This document shows positions 24,001-33,336 of a stretch of 64,000 nucleotides of DNA, in pieces. Numbering within the stretch: the stretch's first letter is position 1; every line of letters begins with the position of its first letter. The notes under the pieces were generated by a model. That model was not told the origin of the DNA. It did no database searches and saw only the letters and a program-made list of their open reading frames with translations. The stretch comes from Combretum micranthum (lineage: Eukaryota > Streptophyta > Magnoliopsida > Myrtales > Combretaceae): assembly GCA_024138025.1 (NCBI GenBank), contig JAMXBD010003415.1:57078-121077 (forward strand). The letters are read 5' to 3'. The position numbers and the translations under genes were made by a program.

Positions 24001-24014
24001 AGTGTGGGGGAATT
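24001..24014 (+). promoter_or_regulatory. polypurine tract of Athila element
   Basis: AGTGTGGGGGAATT directly abuts the 3' LTR start. It is preceded by the usual Athila phrase GAGGACAAGCAATGG. Confidence 0.9.
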
Positions 24015-24851
24015 TGTTGAGATGAAAATTACTCTAATTTTATGGGATTTAATTTGGATTAATTGTTATTAATTTTGTAGAAATTATATGGAATCGGTAC
24101 TTAATCATGATTTATATGAATATCAGGTCTTTGAATCCAAAAGAAGCAAATAGTACAAAATTGGAGTAAAATAAATACAAGGAACAAAAATCAGATGTGT
24201 AACTGCCAGATGTGTAACTGCCAGTTTACATTAAATGATGACCTTCCAATTACTCACTTTTGTATATAAATATCCTATAGGGTTTCTTTGATTATTGATT
24301 CGAAAATTCAGATATCCTTTGTTAAGAAAAACCCTAGAGAGAAAATTTGAAGTTATGAGTGGCTAAACATCTATTCTAATCAAGGGGGATTGCTACAGAT
24401 TCAATTCTATAAAGATTTGTGAGATCTAATTCGATTTAATTAATTGTTCTTTTCTTCTGATTATCTATATATCATCTAATTGTCTTGTTATTATTGTTAT
24501 GTTTGATTGTTACAATTTAGGCCTATTGTTCAATTGACAAAACAATACATTGTTGATTAGAATACTGAATCCGTAACTGTTCATCTATTCTAATAGGAGT
24601 AACACAACAACGTGGTTGATTATAATCAAATAGTTAATTCATGTTGTGATGATATATAATCTAATTTAAATGATTCATGCTCTATGGATTATTGATTAGG
24701 ATTGGTAGTCTCTCTAATTTCTATTGCTATTGATAGGTTAAATCCTAAGAGCTTGTTTAGGGTTATCTAATCAATAAGGGAAATAATTAAAGATCTTATC
24801 TTAGTTATCAATTCGGTAAGGAGAGATAGGGTTTCAGAGCGTATTGAAATC
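24015..24851 (+). repeat. 3' LTR of Athila element, truncated by deletion
   Basis: It matches 18753-19591 and stops at GTATTGAAATC. The next base continues as CTTACTTGCAAATTG, the right arm of a foldback MITE known intact at 36243-36590. ATC is shared at the breakpoint. About 290 bp of LTR is missing, along with about 1.7 kb of flanking block present in copy B. Confidence 0.9.
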
Positions 24852-24980
24852 CTTACTTGCAAATTGTTTATAATTATGGAGGTCAAAAAGCCATACTTTT
24901 TAAATCTATGGGATCAATTCGGGCTCATCCCTAAAGTTCAGAGGATATTTTTGCATTTAACCCTTAATGATTAATGATTT
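24852..24980 (+). mobile_element. right half of a foldback MITE
   Basis: It is homologous to 36461-36590. The left half was lost in the deletion that removed the end of the Athila 3' LTR. Confidence 0.8.
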
Positions 24981-25854
24981 ATGTTCGTATCATTTTAGGG
25001 TTAGTTTAATTGTGTTGGTACGCAAGATGCTTTCTACACTCTTAAACCTTTTGGATATAGTGAAACATCGAAAATAACCTATACAATGGGATGGTGTAAA
25101 GAATGACTCATGAAACCATAAAGGTGATTTATCTAATTTAGCGGGAAAAAAGGGCTTTCACACTGGTATAGTGGTTATGCCTTCCCTTTTATTTGGTTGT
25201 CCTTTGTGCAACTGCAAAACATAAGATTTTATTTTTATAAGCTAGGGCCAAAAGGGGGAAAAAAAGAAGAACGAAAGAGGCAATGAAGATATGGAAAATA
25301 AAGTGAAGGAAAAGTTCAACACAAAAATTCTAGTAAACTTTTTTAGTTGCACTTTAACCCCTTAAACCTGGCCGAATCAACCATATCACGATCAAATCAT
25401 CTGAGTCAACTGGGTCAATGTCAATCCAATTCAAGTTGAACCAGATCAAACGGACCTAATTTAAGAGCATTGATGTGGAGTATGCAGTCAACATTTTAGG
25501 AATAGTTTTTCCTAAAACACATTTTTAATTTACCACCAGGTAATGACCAATGATACAACAAACTACCTAATTTGCGTAACTTTTGCAAGGTTATGGCATT
25601 AATCATGTCAAGCAGACGATGCACCCGCGATGCGTGTCCAAATAAAACAACACAACATACATAAATTGAATAGATATATTATTTTGATAGGCTGGAAGAG
25701 GACAACCTTAATTAGTCCTTATAAATTAGGAAATTACTTACAAATTATAATTACAATGGTATTTTCCACATGTAACTTCTCCATCTTGGGTAATTGTCAT
25801 GCATAAATATAGTATCAATGGCTTAGATTGGTTTATAAAGATACATACTTGGGC

Positions 25855-26199
25855 TAAAAAAGGAAAATATCATGTCTATTCAACCCATATTTAATTCTAT
25901 TCAAATCCTATTTAATTTCATGATTTAGAAGATACCAAAATATTTTACGCTCACTAAAAAAGGAAAAGACTATGCCTAATCAACCCCTATTTAATTCTAT
26001 TCAAACCCAACCTAATTTCATGATTTAAAGGATACCAAAAATATTTTAAGTGAAAAAGATAATGTCTATTCAACCCTTATTTAATTCTATTCAAACCTTA
26101 TTTAATTTTATGATTTCAAGGATACCAAAAATATTTTATGCCCATATGCAAAAAGGAAAAGTCCATGTCTATTTAACCCTTATTTAATTATATGCAAAC
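25855..26199 (+). repeat. minisatellite, about 105-115 bp, three units
   Basis: Units of the form GTCTATTCAACCCTTATTTA, then ATTCTATTCAAACC, then TTCATGATTT and GATACCAAAAATATTTTA recur three times plus a part. Copies lie at 37508-37846 (block B) and, inverted, at 27846-28200. Confidence 0.85.
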
Positions 26200-26235
26200 C
26201 ACTATAAGAAAAGAGGGCTTTAATATCAGCCATCG
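26200..26235 (+). mobile_element. CACTA-type transposon terminus (copy A)
   Basis: CACTATAAGAAAAGAGGGCT matches the CACTA-(A/T)AAGAAAA start of plant En/Spm elements. Copies are at 37847 (block B) and inverted at 27841-27845 (TAGTG end). In copy C it is lost by a deletion. The opposite terminus was not found, so this may be a partial element or a chance capture. Confidence 0.5.
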
Positions 26236-26328
26236 GATTATTATAAAATGATCTAATGGCCACCATCGACACTTGATCTCAACCATTTATCTAGAAGTCA
26301 TCCAACGGCTACCATCAGCCTCCAGCAT

Positions 26329-26336
26329 CTATAAAT
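26329..26336 (+). promoter_or_regulatory. TATA box ahead of XS-gene fragment (copy A)
   Basis: CTATAAAT in AGCATCTATAAATGAGAGG is followed by a leader with CTCTCATTTGAG and GATTGAGAATAACACAG. It is conserved at 37974 (B) and 54976 (C). It lies about 130 bp inside the CACTA-type terminus and about 430 bp upstream of the zf-XS exon. Confidence 0.65.
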
Positions 26337-26761
26337 GAGAGGTTTATCCTCTCATTTGAGTTCATCCTGCAGATTGCTAAGATTGAGAATAACACAGATA
26401 CTCAGCTGAAACATCTCTAAGAAAGATAAAAAACACCTATTCTACCAAGAACGAGTCAAAGAATTCTCTTAGGTCGACGGCACACCTATTGCACGTGATC
26501 AACCAGTTGCAGCAACCTCATCATACACTATGTAAAGCCAGTAGTATTTGTGGCTGTTAGTTTTTGTTTAACTGTTCATTGATGCGAAATATTTTATTTT
26601 GATTATCTTTAGTACTTTTATTAAATGCAATGGAGTTTCTTGTTATTCACCGAATTCGTTCAGCCTTTGATGTGCCTTTGTATTATAGGCAATGCTAACA
26701 TGCAATGTAAAATAATTTTCCTTATATCAATTGATCTTACATGTTTTAAATGGGATTTTAG

Positions 26762-27008
26762 GTCCAAGAATAGCCAATCAGCAAAAAACAAGCACCGGTA
26801 TGAATATGACATGGAAGAATATGAAGAAAGGTATTATGATGAACTGAAAAGACATTCCCATTGGGTAAAGGGTTCAGGTTCAAATTTTAGATGCACATAT
26901 TACAGCAGAAGGGATTACCTTTATGAAGACATTCGAGAACATGCACGTGATGTGTATAAATACTCAAAATCAGCAAGTTTCAAAGATTCGTTTAATCTGG
27001 TTAAGTAG
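26762..27008 (+). pseudogene. XS-domain gene fragment, copy A (FDM/IDN2-like), zf-XS exon only
   Basis: The exon starts after an ATTTTAG acceptor and encodes KHRYEYDMEEYEERYYDELK, then SHWVKGSGSNFRCTYY, then RRDYLYEDIREHARDV. This is the zf-XS zinc finger that precedes the XS domain in SGS3, IDN2 and FDM proteins. The family binds double-stranded RNA in gene silencing and RNA-directed DNA methylation. The usual second cysteine (FRCPFC) is tyrosine here, so metal binding is doubtful. At 26987 the gene breaks into the hairpin spacer and the frame ends at a TAG at 27008. The XS domain and coiled coil are missing. It is a fragment, not a working gene. Confidence 0.85.
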
Positions 27009-27040
27009 AAAAAGGGATTGATACATGATTTAGAAAATCT

Positions 27041-27290
27041 GGCCAGGTGTTTTGCTATATCTTTGAAACTTGCTGATTTTGAGTATTTATACACATCACG
27101 TGCATGTTCTCGAATGTCTTCATAAAGGTAATCCCTTCTGCTGTCATATGGGCATCTAAAATTTGAACCTGAACCCTTTACCCAATGGGACTGTCTTTTA
27201 ATTCATCATAGTACCTTTCTTCATATTCTTCCATGTCATATTCATACCGGTGCTTGTTTTTTGTTGATTGGCTATTCTTGGACCTAAAAT
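27041..27290 (-). pseudogene. inverted copy of the XS-gene zf-XS exon
   Basis: On the minus strand this repeats the exon of copy A, including KHRYEYDMEEYEERYYDELK. A short loss after that (DELKDSPIG) shifts the frame. It extends about 18 bp further into the gene than the left arm before jumping to intron sequence. It forms the inner part of the right arm of the inverted repeat. Confidence 0.85.
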
Positions 27291-28588
27291 CCCATTTAAA
27301 ACATGTAAGATCAATTGATATAAGGAAAATTATTTTACATTGCATGTTAGCATTGCCTATAATACAGAAGCACATCAAAGGCTGAACGAATTTGGTGAAT
27401 AACAAGAATCTCCATTGCATTTAATAAAAGTACTAAAGATAATCAAAATAAAACATTTCGCATCAATGAACAGTTAAACAAAAATTAACAGCCACAAAAT
27501 ACTACGGGCTTTACATAGTGTATGATGGGGTTGCTGCAGCTGGTCGATCACGTGCAATAGGTGTGCCGTCGACCTAAGAGAATTCTTTGACTCGTTCTTG
27601 GTAGAATAGATGTTTTTGATCTTTCTTGGAGATGTTTCAGCTGAGTATCTGTGTTATTCTCAATCTTAGCAATCTGTAGAATGAACTCAAATGTGAGATA
27701 AACCTCTCATTTATAGATGCTGGAGGCTGATGGTAGCCGTTGGATGACTTCTGGATAAATGGTTGAGATCAAGTGTCGATGGTGGCCATTAGATCATTTT
27801 ATAATAATCCGATGGCTGATATTAAAGTCCTCTTTTCTTATAGTGGTTTGCATATAATTAAATAAGGGTTGAATAGACAGACTTTTTCTTTTTTAGCATA
27901 TGGGCATAAAATATTTTTGATATCCTTGAAATCATGAAATTAAATAAGGTTTGAATAGAATCAAATAAGGGTTGAATGGACATTATCTTTTTCACGTAAA
28001 ATATTTTTGGTATCGTTTAAATCATGAAATTAGGTTGGGTTTGAATAGAATTAAATAAGGGTTGATTAGACATAGTCTTTTCCTTTTTTAGTGACCGTAA
28101 AATATTTTGGTATCTTTTAAATCATGATATTAAATAGGATTTGATCAGAATTAAATATGGGTTGAATAGACATGATCTTTTCCTTTTTTAGCCTAAGTAT
28201 GTATCTTTATAAACCAATCTAAGCCATTGATACCATATTTATGCATGACAATTACCCAAGATGGAGAAGTTACATGTGGAAAATACCATTATAATTATGA
28301 TTTGTAATTAATTTCCTAATTTATAGGGACTAATTAAGGTTGTCCTCTTCCAACCTATCAAAATAATATATCTATTCAATTTATGTATGTTGTGTTGTTT
28401 TATTTGGACACGCATCGCAGGTGCGTCATCTGCGTGATATGATTAATGCCATAACCTTGCAAAAGTTACGCAAATTAGGTAGTTTGTTGTATTATTGGTC
28501 ATTACCTGGTGGTAAATTAAAAATGTGTTTTAGGGAAAACTATTCCTAAAATGTTGATTGCATACTCCACATCAATGCTCTTAAATTA

Positions 28589-29059
28589 AATAACCAATAA
28601 TACTGGAATGCTAAAAAAAATATCACATGGTCATAGTTTTATTATAAAGAACTCTTGGATTTTACCTGAGGCGATTTTTCATTTTTTTCATTTGTATATA
28701 TAGATCATATACGTATCGTTATATATGATAAATAAAATAAAATAAATGTTAGATATTTCTTTTATGATTTATACAACCTATAATTAAAGGGAGAAAGAAA
28801 GAAAGAAAATCCACAAATTAAAAATATTATAAAAATAATTAAAAATATAATACTTAAAATTAGGTCTTTAAAACATGATTTTAGATGGTTAGAAAATCGA
28901 TTGAGAGATTGTTCTCATGTATTGTAGGCGGCACTAGAAAATTACATTTTTTTTATCCTATAATTGAAGGGATTTGATTACATGGAGTATAAATATGGAA
29001 GTTGGTCGACTCTCTTCCTCTCAAGTTGACATATATCTTTAGATATGAAGAGCGATACA
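28589..29059 (+). repeat. compound block segment following the XS region (copy A)
   Basis: It is collinear with 59341-59828 and, less closely, with 57836-58283. It has no coding content. It ends at the target site ATACA of the solo LTR. Confidence 0.8.
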
Positions 29060-29713
29060 TGTCATGCCCCGAAGGGCACCTTAAACGTGGCAGCCCGCCA
29101 CATATAATATCAAGGCTCAAGAATGACTACCTTAGTCATGCAAAAGCCTTAGTATTACATGTAAGGCGTCTAGCACGGTAATAGGAGACACTTTTGGGAA
29201 GCATAGTTTAAGCAAGTAAAAATGAACATACAAGAATCCAGAAATAAAACATATTATATCATTAATATCCAAAGGTCTATTACATGATTTCTTAGGGGCA
29301 TACCCCCGCTAATCCCAAGGATCATGATAATCTTTACAACATCCAAAATACTACATTAAAGATTTCAAAGGAATTCTAATCTAAGTCTTTGAGCAGATTT
29401 CCTCCAAAAGGTTCAATATATAAAACTTACACGGGTACGGGGAGGCCTCGGGCACAAAAATAGGTGTTCCTGAGAATACAAATACCTATAAGGGTGTAAG
29501 CTTATGGGCTTAGTGAGTAAATCCCAAAATTCATACTCAAAGTAAATTATCAACCAAGTTTATTATTCAAACATATGGAATGCAACAACCACGTGAGCAT
29601 ACAAGACATATGACTTTCCGGGAATCATATGTTGAATGCATTACGCCCTTCATTTGGGGTTGGGTATTCAGGCCAATTACAGCCACAACTTTTTAAAACA
29701 CTTTTATAGATCT

Positions 29714-29812
29714 TACCGGCTCCTATACGCCATCAAAAACTTGTAGTTATTATAGGCTCCTACTAGCCACCAATTTAAGTAGTTCTTACTGGCTCCTACT
29801 CGCCACTTATAT
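29714..29812 (-). repeat. word block in family-1 LTR
   Basis: Three copies of GGCTCCTAYWCGCCA or a close variant lie about 45-55 bp apart (29717, 29756, 29791). They occur in the same LTR zone that holds different word blocks in other LTRs here. Confidence 0.65.
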
Positions 29813-30199
29813 GATATACCGGTTATGTCTACCACCACTATTATTACTTGTCCAACCAATTGTATAGTAATGAATGCAATGTGACTCAACATATGAAGTG
29901 CATGCATAATTTCTTAATTAGAGTCTAGTAGTTATATTTATCTTCTTTCAAGTGAGCAACCAATTTCAAACACTTCAAGATAGTAATGTACAACAACTTT
30001 ATTACAAACAAATCAAGTTTCGATATACTTAACATTCTTTCAACATATTATCATACAACTTCCGTTTGATTTTTTTCCTAAATTCTAGTGCAACTAATTT
30101 TTACAAACACAATCAAGAGTATGAAAGATAATGGGGAATAAACTCACTCAGCCATGATGACACTTTTCTTGAGATGGATGAGTCGTTCGGGATTTCCAC

Positions 30200-30245
30200 T
30201 TAATCGTAGTAATCTTCGGATACGAACAATCCTCCTGGAGATTAT
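30200..30245 (-). pseudogene. tiny terminal exon of family-1 LTR, frameshifted
   Basis: On the minus strand it follows the acceptor TTCTTGATTAG and would encode EDCSYPK and then DYYD plus stop. One base is missing after AAG relative to the copy at 62481-62530, so the frame is broken. The matching donor (TTTAG|GTAAACTT) is at 31569-31570, which would give an intron-like stretch of about 1.3 kb. Confidence 0.4.
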
Positions 30246-31186
30246 CTAATCAAGAAGAATACCCAAAATGAGTATTTCATGAAATTTTTCTTCTTGAAGA
30301 TTCTAATTTTTCTTACAATCGCGTTAAAATCGTATAAGAGGAAATTCCAACTTAAAATGGCCATAACTTACTCATTTTAACTCGGAATTTCGCGTATAAT
30401 ATACCGTTCTCTACCTACTCGAAAAGATCTACGCATTTCTAAGCTTATTTTCATAAAACTAGGTCGTTTGGGTTCCAAAAAGACAGCGACCGGATTTGCC
30501 ACGAATTTGCAAAAACTTGTTTTCCTTCTTGTAAGTAAAGCTCAAATAAAAAGATAAATATTTCAAGTATTTTGTAAACTTTTTGAAAGATGTATACATA
30601 TATGTAATGACTCATAACAAATGGATGAAGTAAATGAAGTTGTCTCAACTTATAAAAAGTAAGGTTTTAAAAGACTCGGAACTTGAGATTCTATTGAAAT
30701 ATTCATTTTAGTTTTGAAAGATCTTGAGTTATTGGAGATGAATATTCTTTTTCTAAATTTAATCTCTTGTAATTACTTTAATTTCCTATAGTTTGGTTTT
30801 TATTTTCTAAACTTGGATTCAAAAAGTAATAAAATGACATTTTGGTTTCTTGTAATGATTCCCAAAAGAATTTCTATTTCTTGATGAAAGATAAGTTTTC
30901 ATAAAACTTTTTTTTATGTAAGAAAAACAATTTCCAAGCATGTTCATGAGTTTTTAGAAAATCTATTTCCTGTTTTTATTTAATAAGTACCTTTAGTTTA
31001 TGATAACACTTCCCCATTTATTTGTATTGAGACAAAAACATTATGTTCATGCATAAATATGAAGCATAAATTATAGAAATATAAAGGAACATAATAACTT
31101 GAAAGATTAAGCAAATAAGAAAGTAAATCAAGTATTGGGACCTTAGCTTCATCAAGGTACCCCGGGACTAAGAAAAGACAGTCCCA

Positions 31187-31208
31187 AAAAGAAAAGAAAA
31201 GAAAAGAA
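31187..31208. repeat. (AAAAG)n microsatellite
   Basis: Four to five AAAAG units lie within the solo LTR. Confidence 0.9.
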
Positions 31209-31698
31209 ATTGTTTTGACTTGATGAGGACAAGTCTAAGATTAGAATGACTAGTCTTAAAAACAACTTGAAATAAATAAATTGCAATGAAGTAAATAAAT
31301 TGCATGAAAGGTAAATAAATTGCAAGACAATGAGCTTATATGCTCTTAAATAATATATATAGCTATATAGATATTTAGATAATTATGAATATAAAGGAAA
31401 CATAAAGAAACATCAAGGAACATAAAAGAATTTGTGATTATGAACAAAAACAAAGTATGAACCTATTGTTGCTTTCTTAACCTTCATGGTTCTAGAAAAC
31501 ACACATTAAGTTCATACTAAGTAGATGAACATAAAGAAAGCTTGGAGGATTTTCTTGAAGAAAGTTTACCTAAAGAAGAAACTAAAGAGAGCTTTCTTTT
31601 ATGACTTCTTGGAGAGGATTTTTGAGAGAGTTTGAGAGAGATTTGGTATTGTTACTTTAGAGAAGAATTAGTGTGAAAGAAGTGAAGATATGAGGAGG

Positions 31699-31707
31699 TA
31701 TTTATAG
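31699..31707 (-). promoter_or_regulatory. TATA box of the 29060 solo LTR
   Basis: Minus-strand CTATAAATACCTCC is followed by CACTTCTTTCACACTAATTC and a CT-rich leader. The latter ends at the donor-like TTTAG|GTAAAC near 31570. This fixes the LTR orientation. Confidence 0.75.
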
Positions 31708-31761
31708 AAAAATGTGGGGAATAATTTGTGTTAATTAAATAAATAAAAACAAAACAAATTG

Positions 31762-31796
31762 AGGGGATGTGTGTTGGGGGTGGGGGGGGTGGTGGC
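31762..31796 (+). repeat. G-rich tract upstream of the LTR promoter
   Basis: GAGGGGATGTGTGTTGGGGG followed by TGGGGGGGGTGGTGG could fold as a G-quadruplex. It lies about 60-90 bp upstream of the minus-strand TATA box. Confidence 0.6.
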
Positions 31797-32421
31797 GCGC
31801 ACAATTTTCATGCATAGAAGAGGGGGAAATTTTTTTTTTTTGTTATTTGTTAATTAAAAGTAACAAATGAAAGATGTGAAGTTGTATTGGAAATGAAAAT
31901 GTGTAAGAAATAGGTGTATGGTTTGAAGAGTAGGTTGTAAGAAAAGTAGAGATAGATGAATAGTGTAGAATAGTAGAAAATAGTGTAATGTAAAAGTAGA
32001 CATGACAATTTAATGCCGGTAGTAAGAAATACGCGTATAAAAGCAATATCTGATATTTTTAGCTACCGAAAAATTACGAAATTGATATTTTTGGAAATCT
32101 CATATTTTTACGAGTCTAACGGTATATTCGGAATATTTTTCCTATTCCAAGCTCCCGGACACGTTTTTCAAGAGTCGTGTCCGATCGGGTTCAAAGGACA
32201 CCCGAATTTTGAAAAATTGATATTTTTATAAAACCTATAGCTATTACGAACTATTATAGGTAATTTTTCCAACTTCGTTTTCTAGGGCTTGAGAAAACGG
32301 CAATGCCGGACTTAAGTGGTTATGGTAAACTAGGGTTCGGTTGACTCTGGAAATTCGGTTGACTTTCAATTAGGTTTTAAACTATAATTCGAATCCAAAA
32401 ATTTCGGGGATTTACAATACA

Positions 32422-33336
32422 TGTCTATTGGGAAAGTGACATGTCTTTGTTTTCACTCAATTATCTTGCACCAATTTTTTTTTCCCATCCCACAAGATTA
32501 AATAACGTCCCATACTATTAGTATTTCCTAAAACCCTACATTAAATATCGATATAGGCTATTTTCCTATTTTGAAAGAGTTCCCATTCTTAAATAGTGCT
32601 AAGAAAAACAATTGGAGTGTTGTGCAACTACCAGCATATTAAATAATACTATTAGGGTCTTACCTTAGCATGAATTTTGTTGCACCTTGAATGGTTCTTC
32701 CTCCTCATTTCCTCCATTTTTCTAGCCTTATACTACTACCTAAGAACAATACAATCCCTAAGGGAGCTTATTAAGTGCTAAAATAAGCCAAAACTCAAGT
32801 TTAATACACTTTTCTTATCTTAGTTTTGGGTACTACGAATTTTGTAGCTGTCATGTTTCTTAGATATTCATGTCTTCTTCATGCTCTTCAGAAAAAAAAA
32901 AGGAAAAAATTAATTCTAACCTAATCTTACATTAAACTATTTTAAATATGGACTAAAAGTGCCTAAAAGACGGATTTTGTAGCCGTTTTACCTTAGATCG
33001 ATCCAAATAAGGTTTTAATGAAGAAGGAATGAAGGAAAGAAGAAGATAGGAGGGAGAAAAGGGAGGGTGGGGCCAGCCATTCGAATTTTTAAGTATGGGA
33101 GAGGTTTAGGGTTTTCTTCTTTTTATCTTATGGTGCCACATAGCATCAGCTACGCCACCCACTTTTAGATGTGCTAGAATTTGGCAATTTAGTTGGTTTA
33201 AAGATTGTAATCCAACTTAGGTGTAAACTATGTCTTTAATTACTTAAATGAATTTATTTTTATCTATTTTAAATTAATTTTGAAAATTTAGTTCATTATG
33301 GTTTCTAGGTAGGGATAAAGTTGCTATTTTAATCAA
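32422..33336 (+). repeat. compound block, end of copy A
   Basis: It is collinear with 59830-60730 and, in part, with 40816-41115. It contains TCTTACCTTAGCATGAATTT and GGGAGGGTGGGGCCAGCC. At about 33335 it switches, in mid-sequence, to the start of copy B. Confidence 0.8.

Larger units (their letters stand above)
18753..24851 (+). mobile_element. Athila-type LTR retrotransposon lacking pol, 3' LTR truncated
   Basis: The parts in order are a 5' LTR, a tRNA-Asp primer site, broken gag and protease, the conserved post-pol motif, two purine tracts and a partial 3' LTR. Reverse transcriptase, RNase H and integrase are absent. The region between protease and the post-pol motif is only about 200 bp. 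It therefore resembles gag-only non-autonomous LTR elements that depend on proteins from full relatives. The two LTRs differ by only about four substitutions plus several 1-2-base indels over roughly 835 bp, so insertion was recent. It sits inside compound block A. The normal target duplication cannot be checked because the right end is deleted. Confidence 0.92.
25457..28588. repeat. 1.53-kb inverted repeat with 71-nt spacer
   Basis: The left arm is 25457-26987 and the right arm 27059-28588. They match closely along their whole length. Each arm holds, from outside to centre, a unique repeat segment, a minisatellite, a CACTA-type terminus, a TATA promoter, an upstream intron-like segment and about 226 bp of XS-gene exon. 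The spacer includes 18 bp of further exon and a piece of a downstream intron (equivalent to 39856-39900 in copy B), so the right arm derives from a longer copy with an internal deletion. Read-through RNA would fold into a long hairpin. Confidence 0.92.
29060..32416 (-). mobile_element. solo LTR, family 1 (TGTCACGCCCCGAA-type), minus strand
   Basis: It is bounded by TG (TGTCATGCCCCGAA) and CA (TTCGGGGATTTACA), which form a short inverted repeat. The flanking 5-bp duplication is ATACA (29055-29059 and 32417-32421). The uninterrupted site is present at about 59825 (GATACATGTCTATTGGG). At 3,357 bp with no coding sequence it fits a solo LTR of a Tekay/Del-like Ty3 element. The promoter and end (GGGGCATGACA) show that it runs on the minus strand. 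The family assignment is inference; the boundaries are directly seen. Confidence 0.85.

Noticed and set aside
29714..29812. Regularly spaced words suggestive of a CRISPR-like array
   Set aside because: Only three imperfect words in a plant LTR, with unequal spacing and no cas genes. It is a diverged LTR word block.
29055..32425. Nine-base duplication ATACATGTC suggesting a Mutator-like element
   Set aside because: The host site itself reads ATACATGTC, and the LTR happens to begin TGTC. With TG...CA ends and a 5-bp ATACA duplication, a solo LTR explains the data better.
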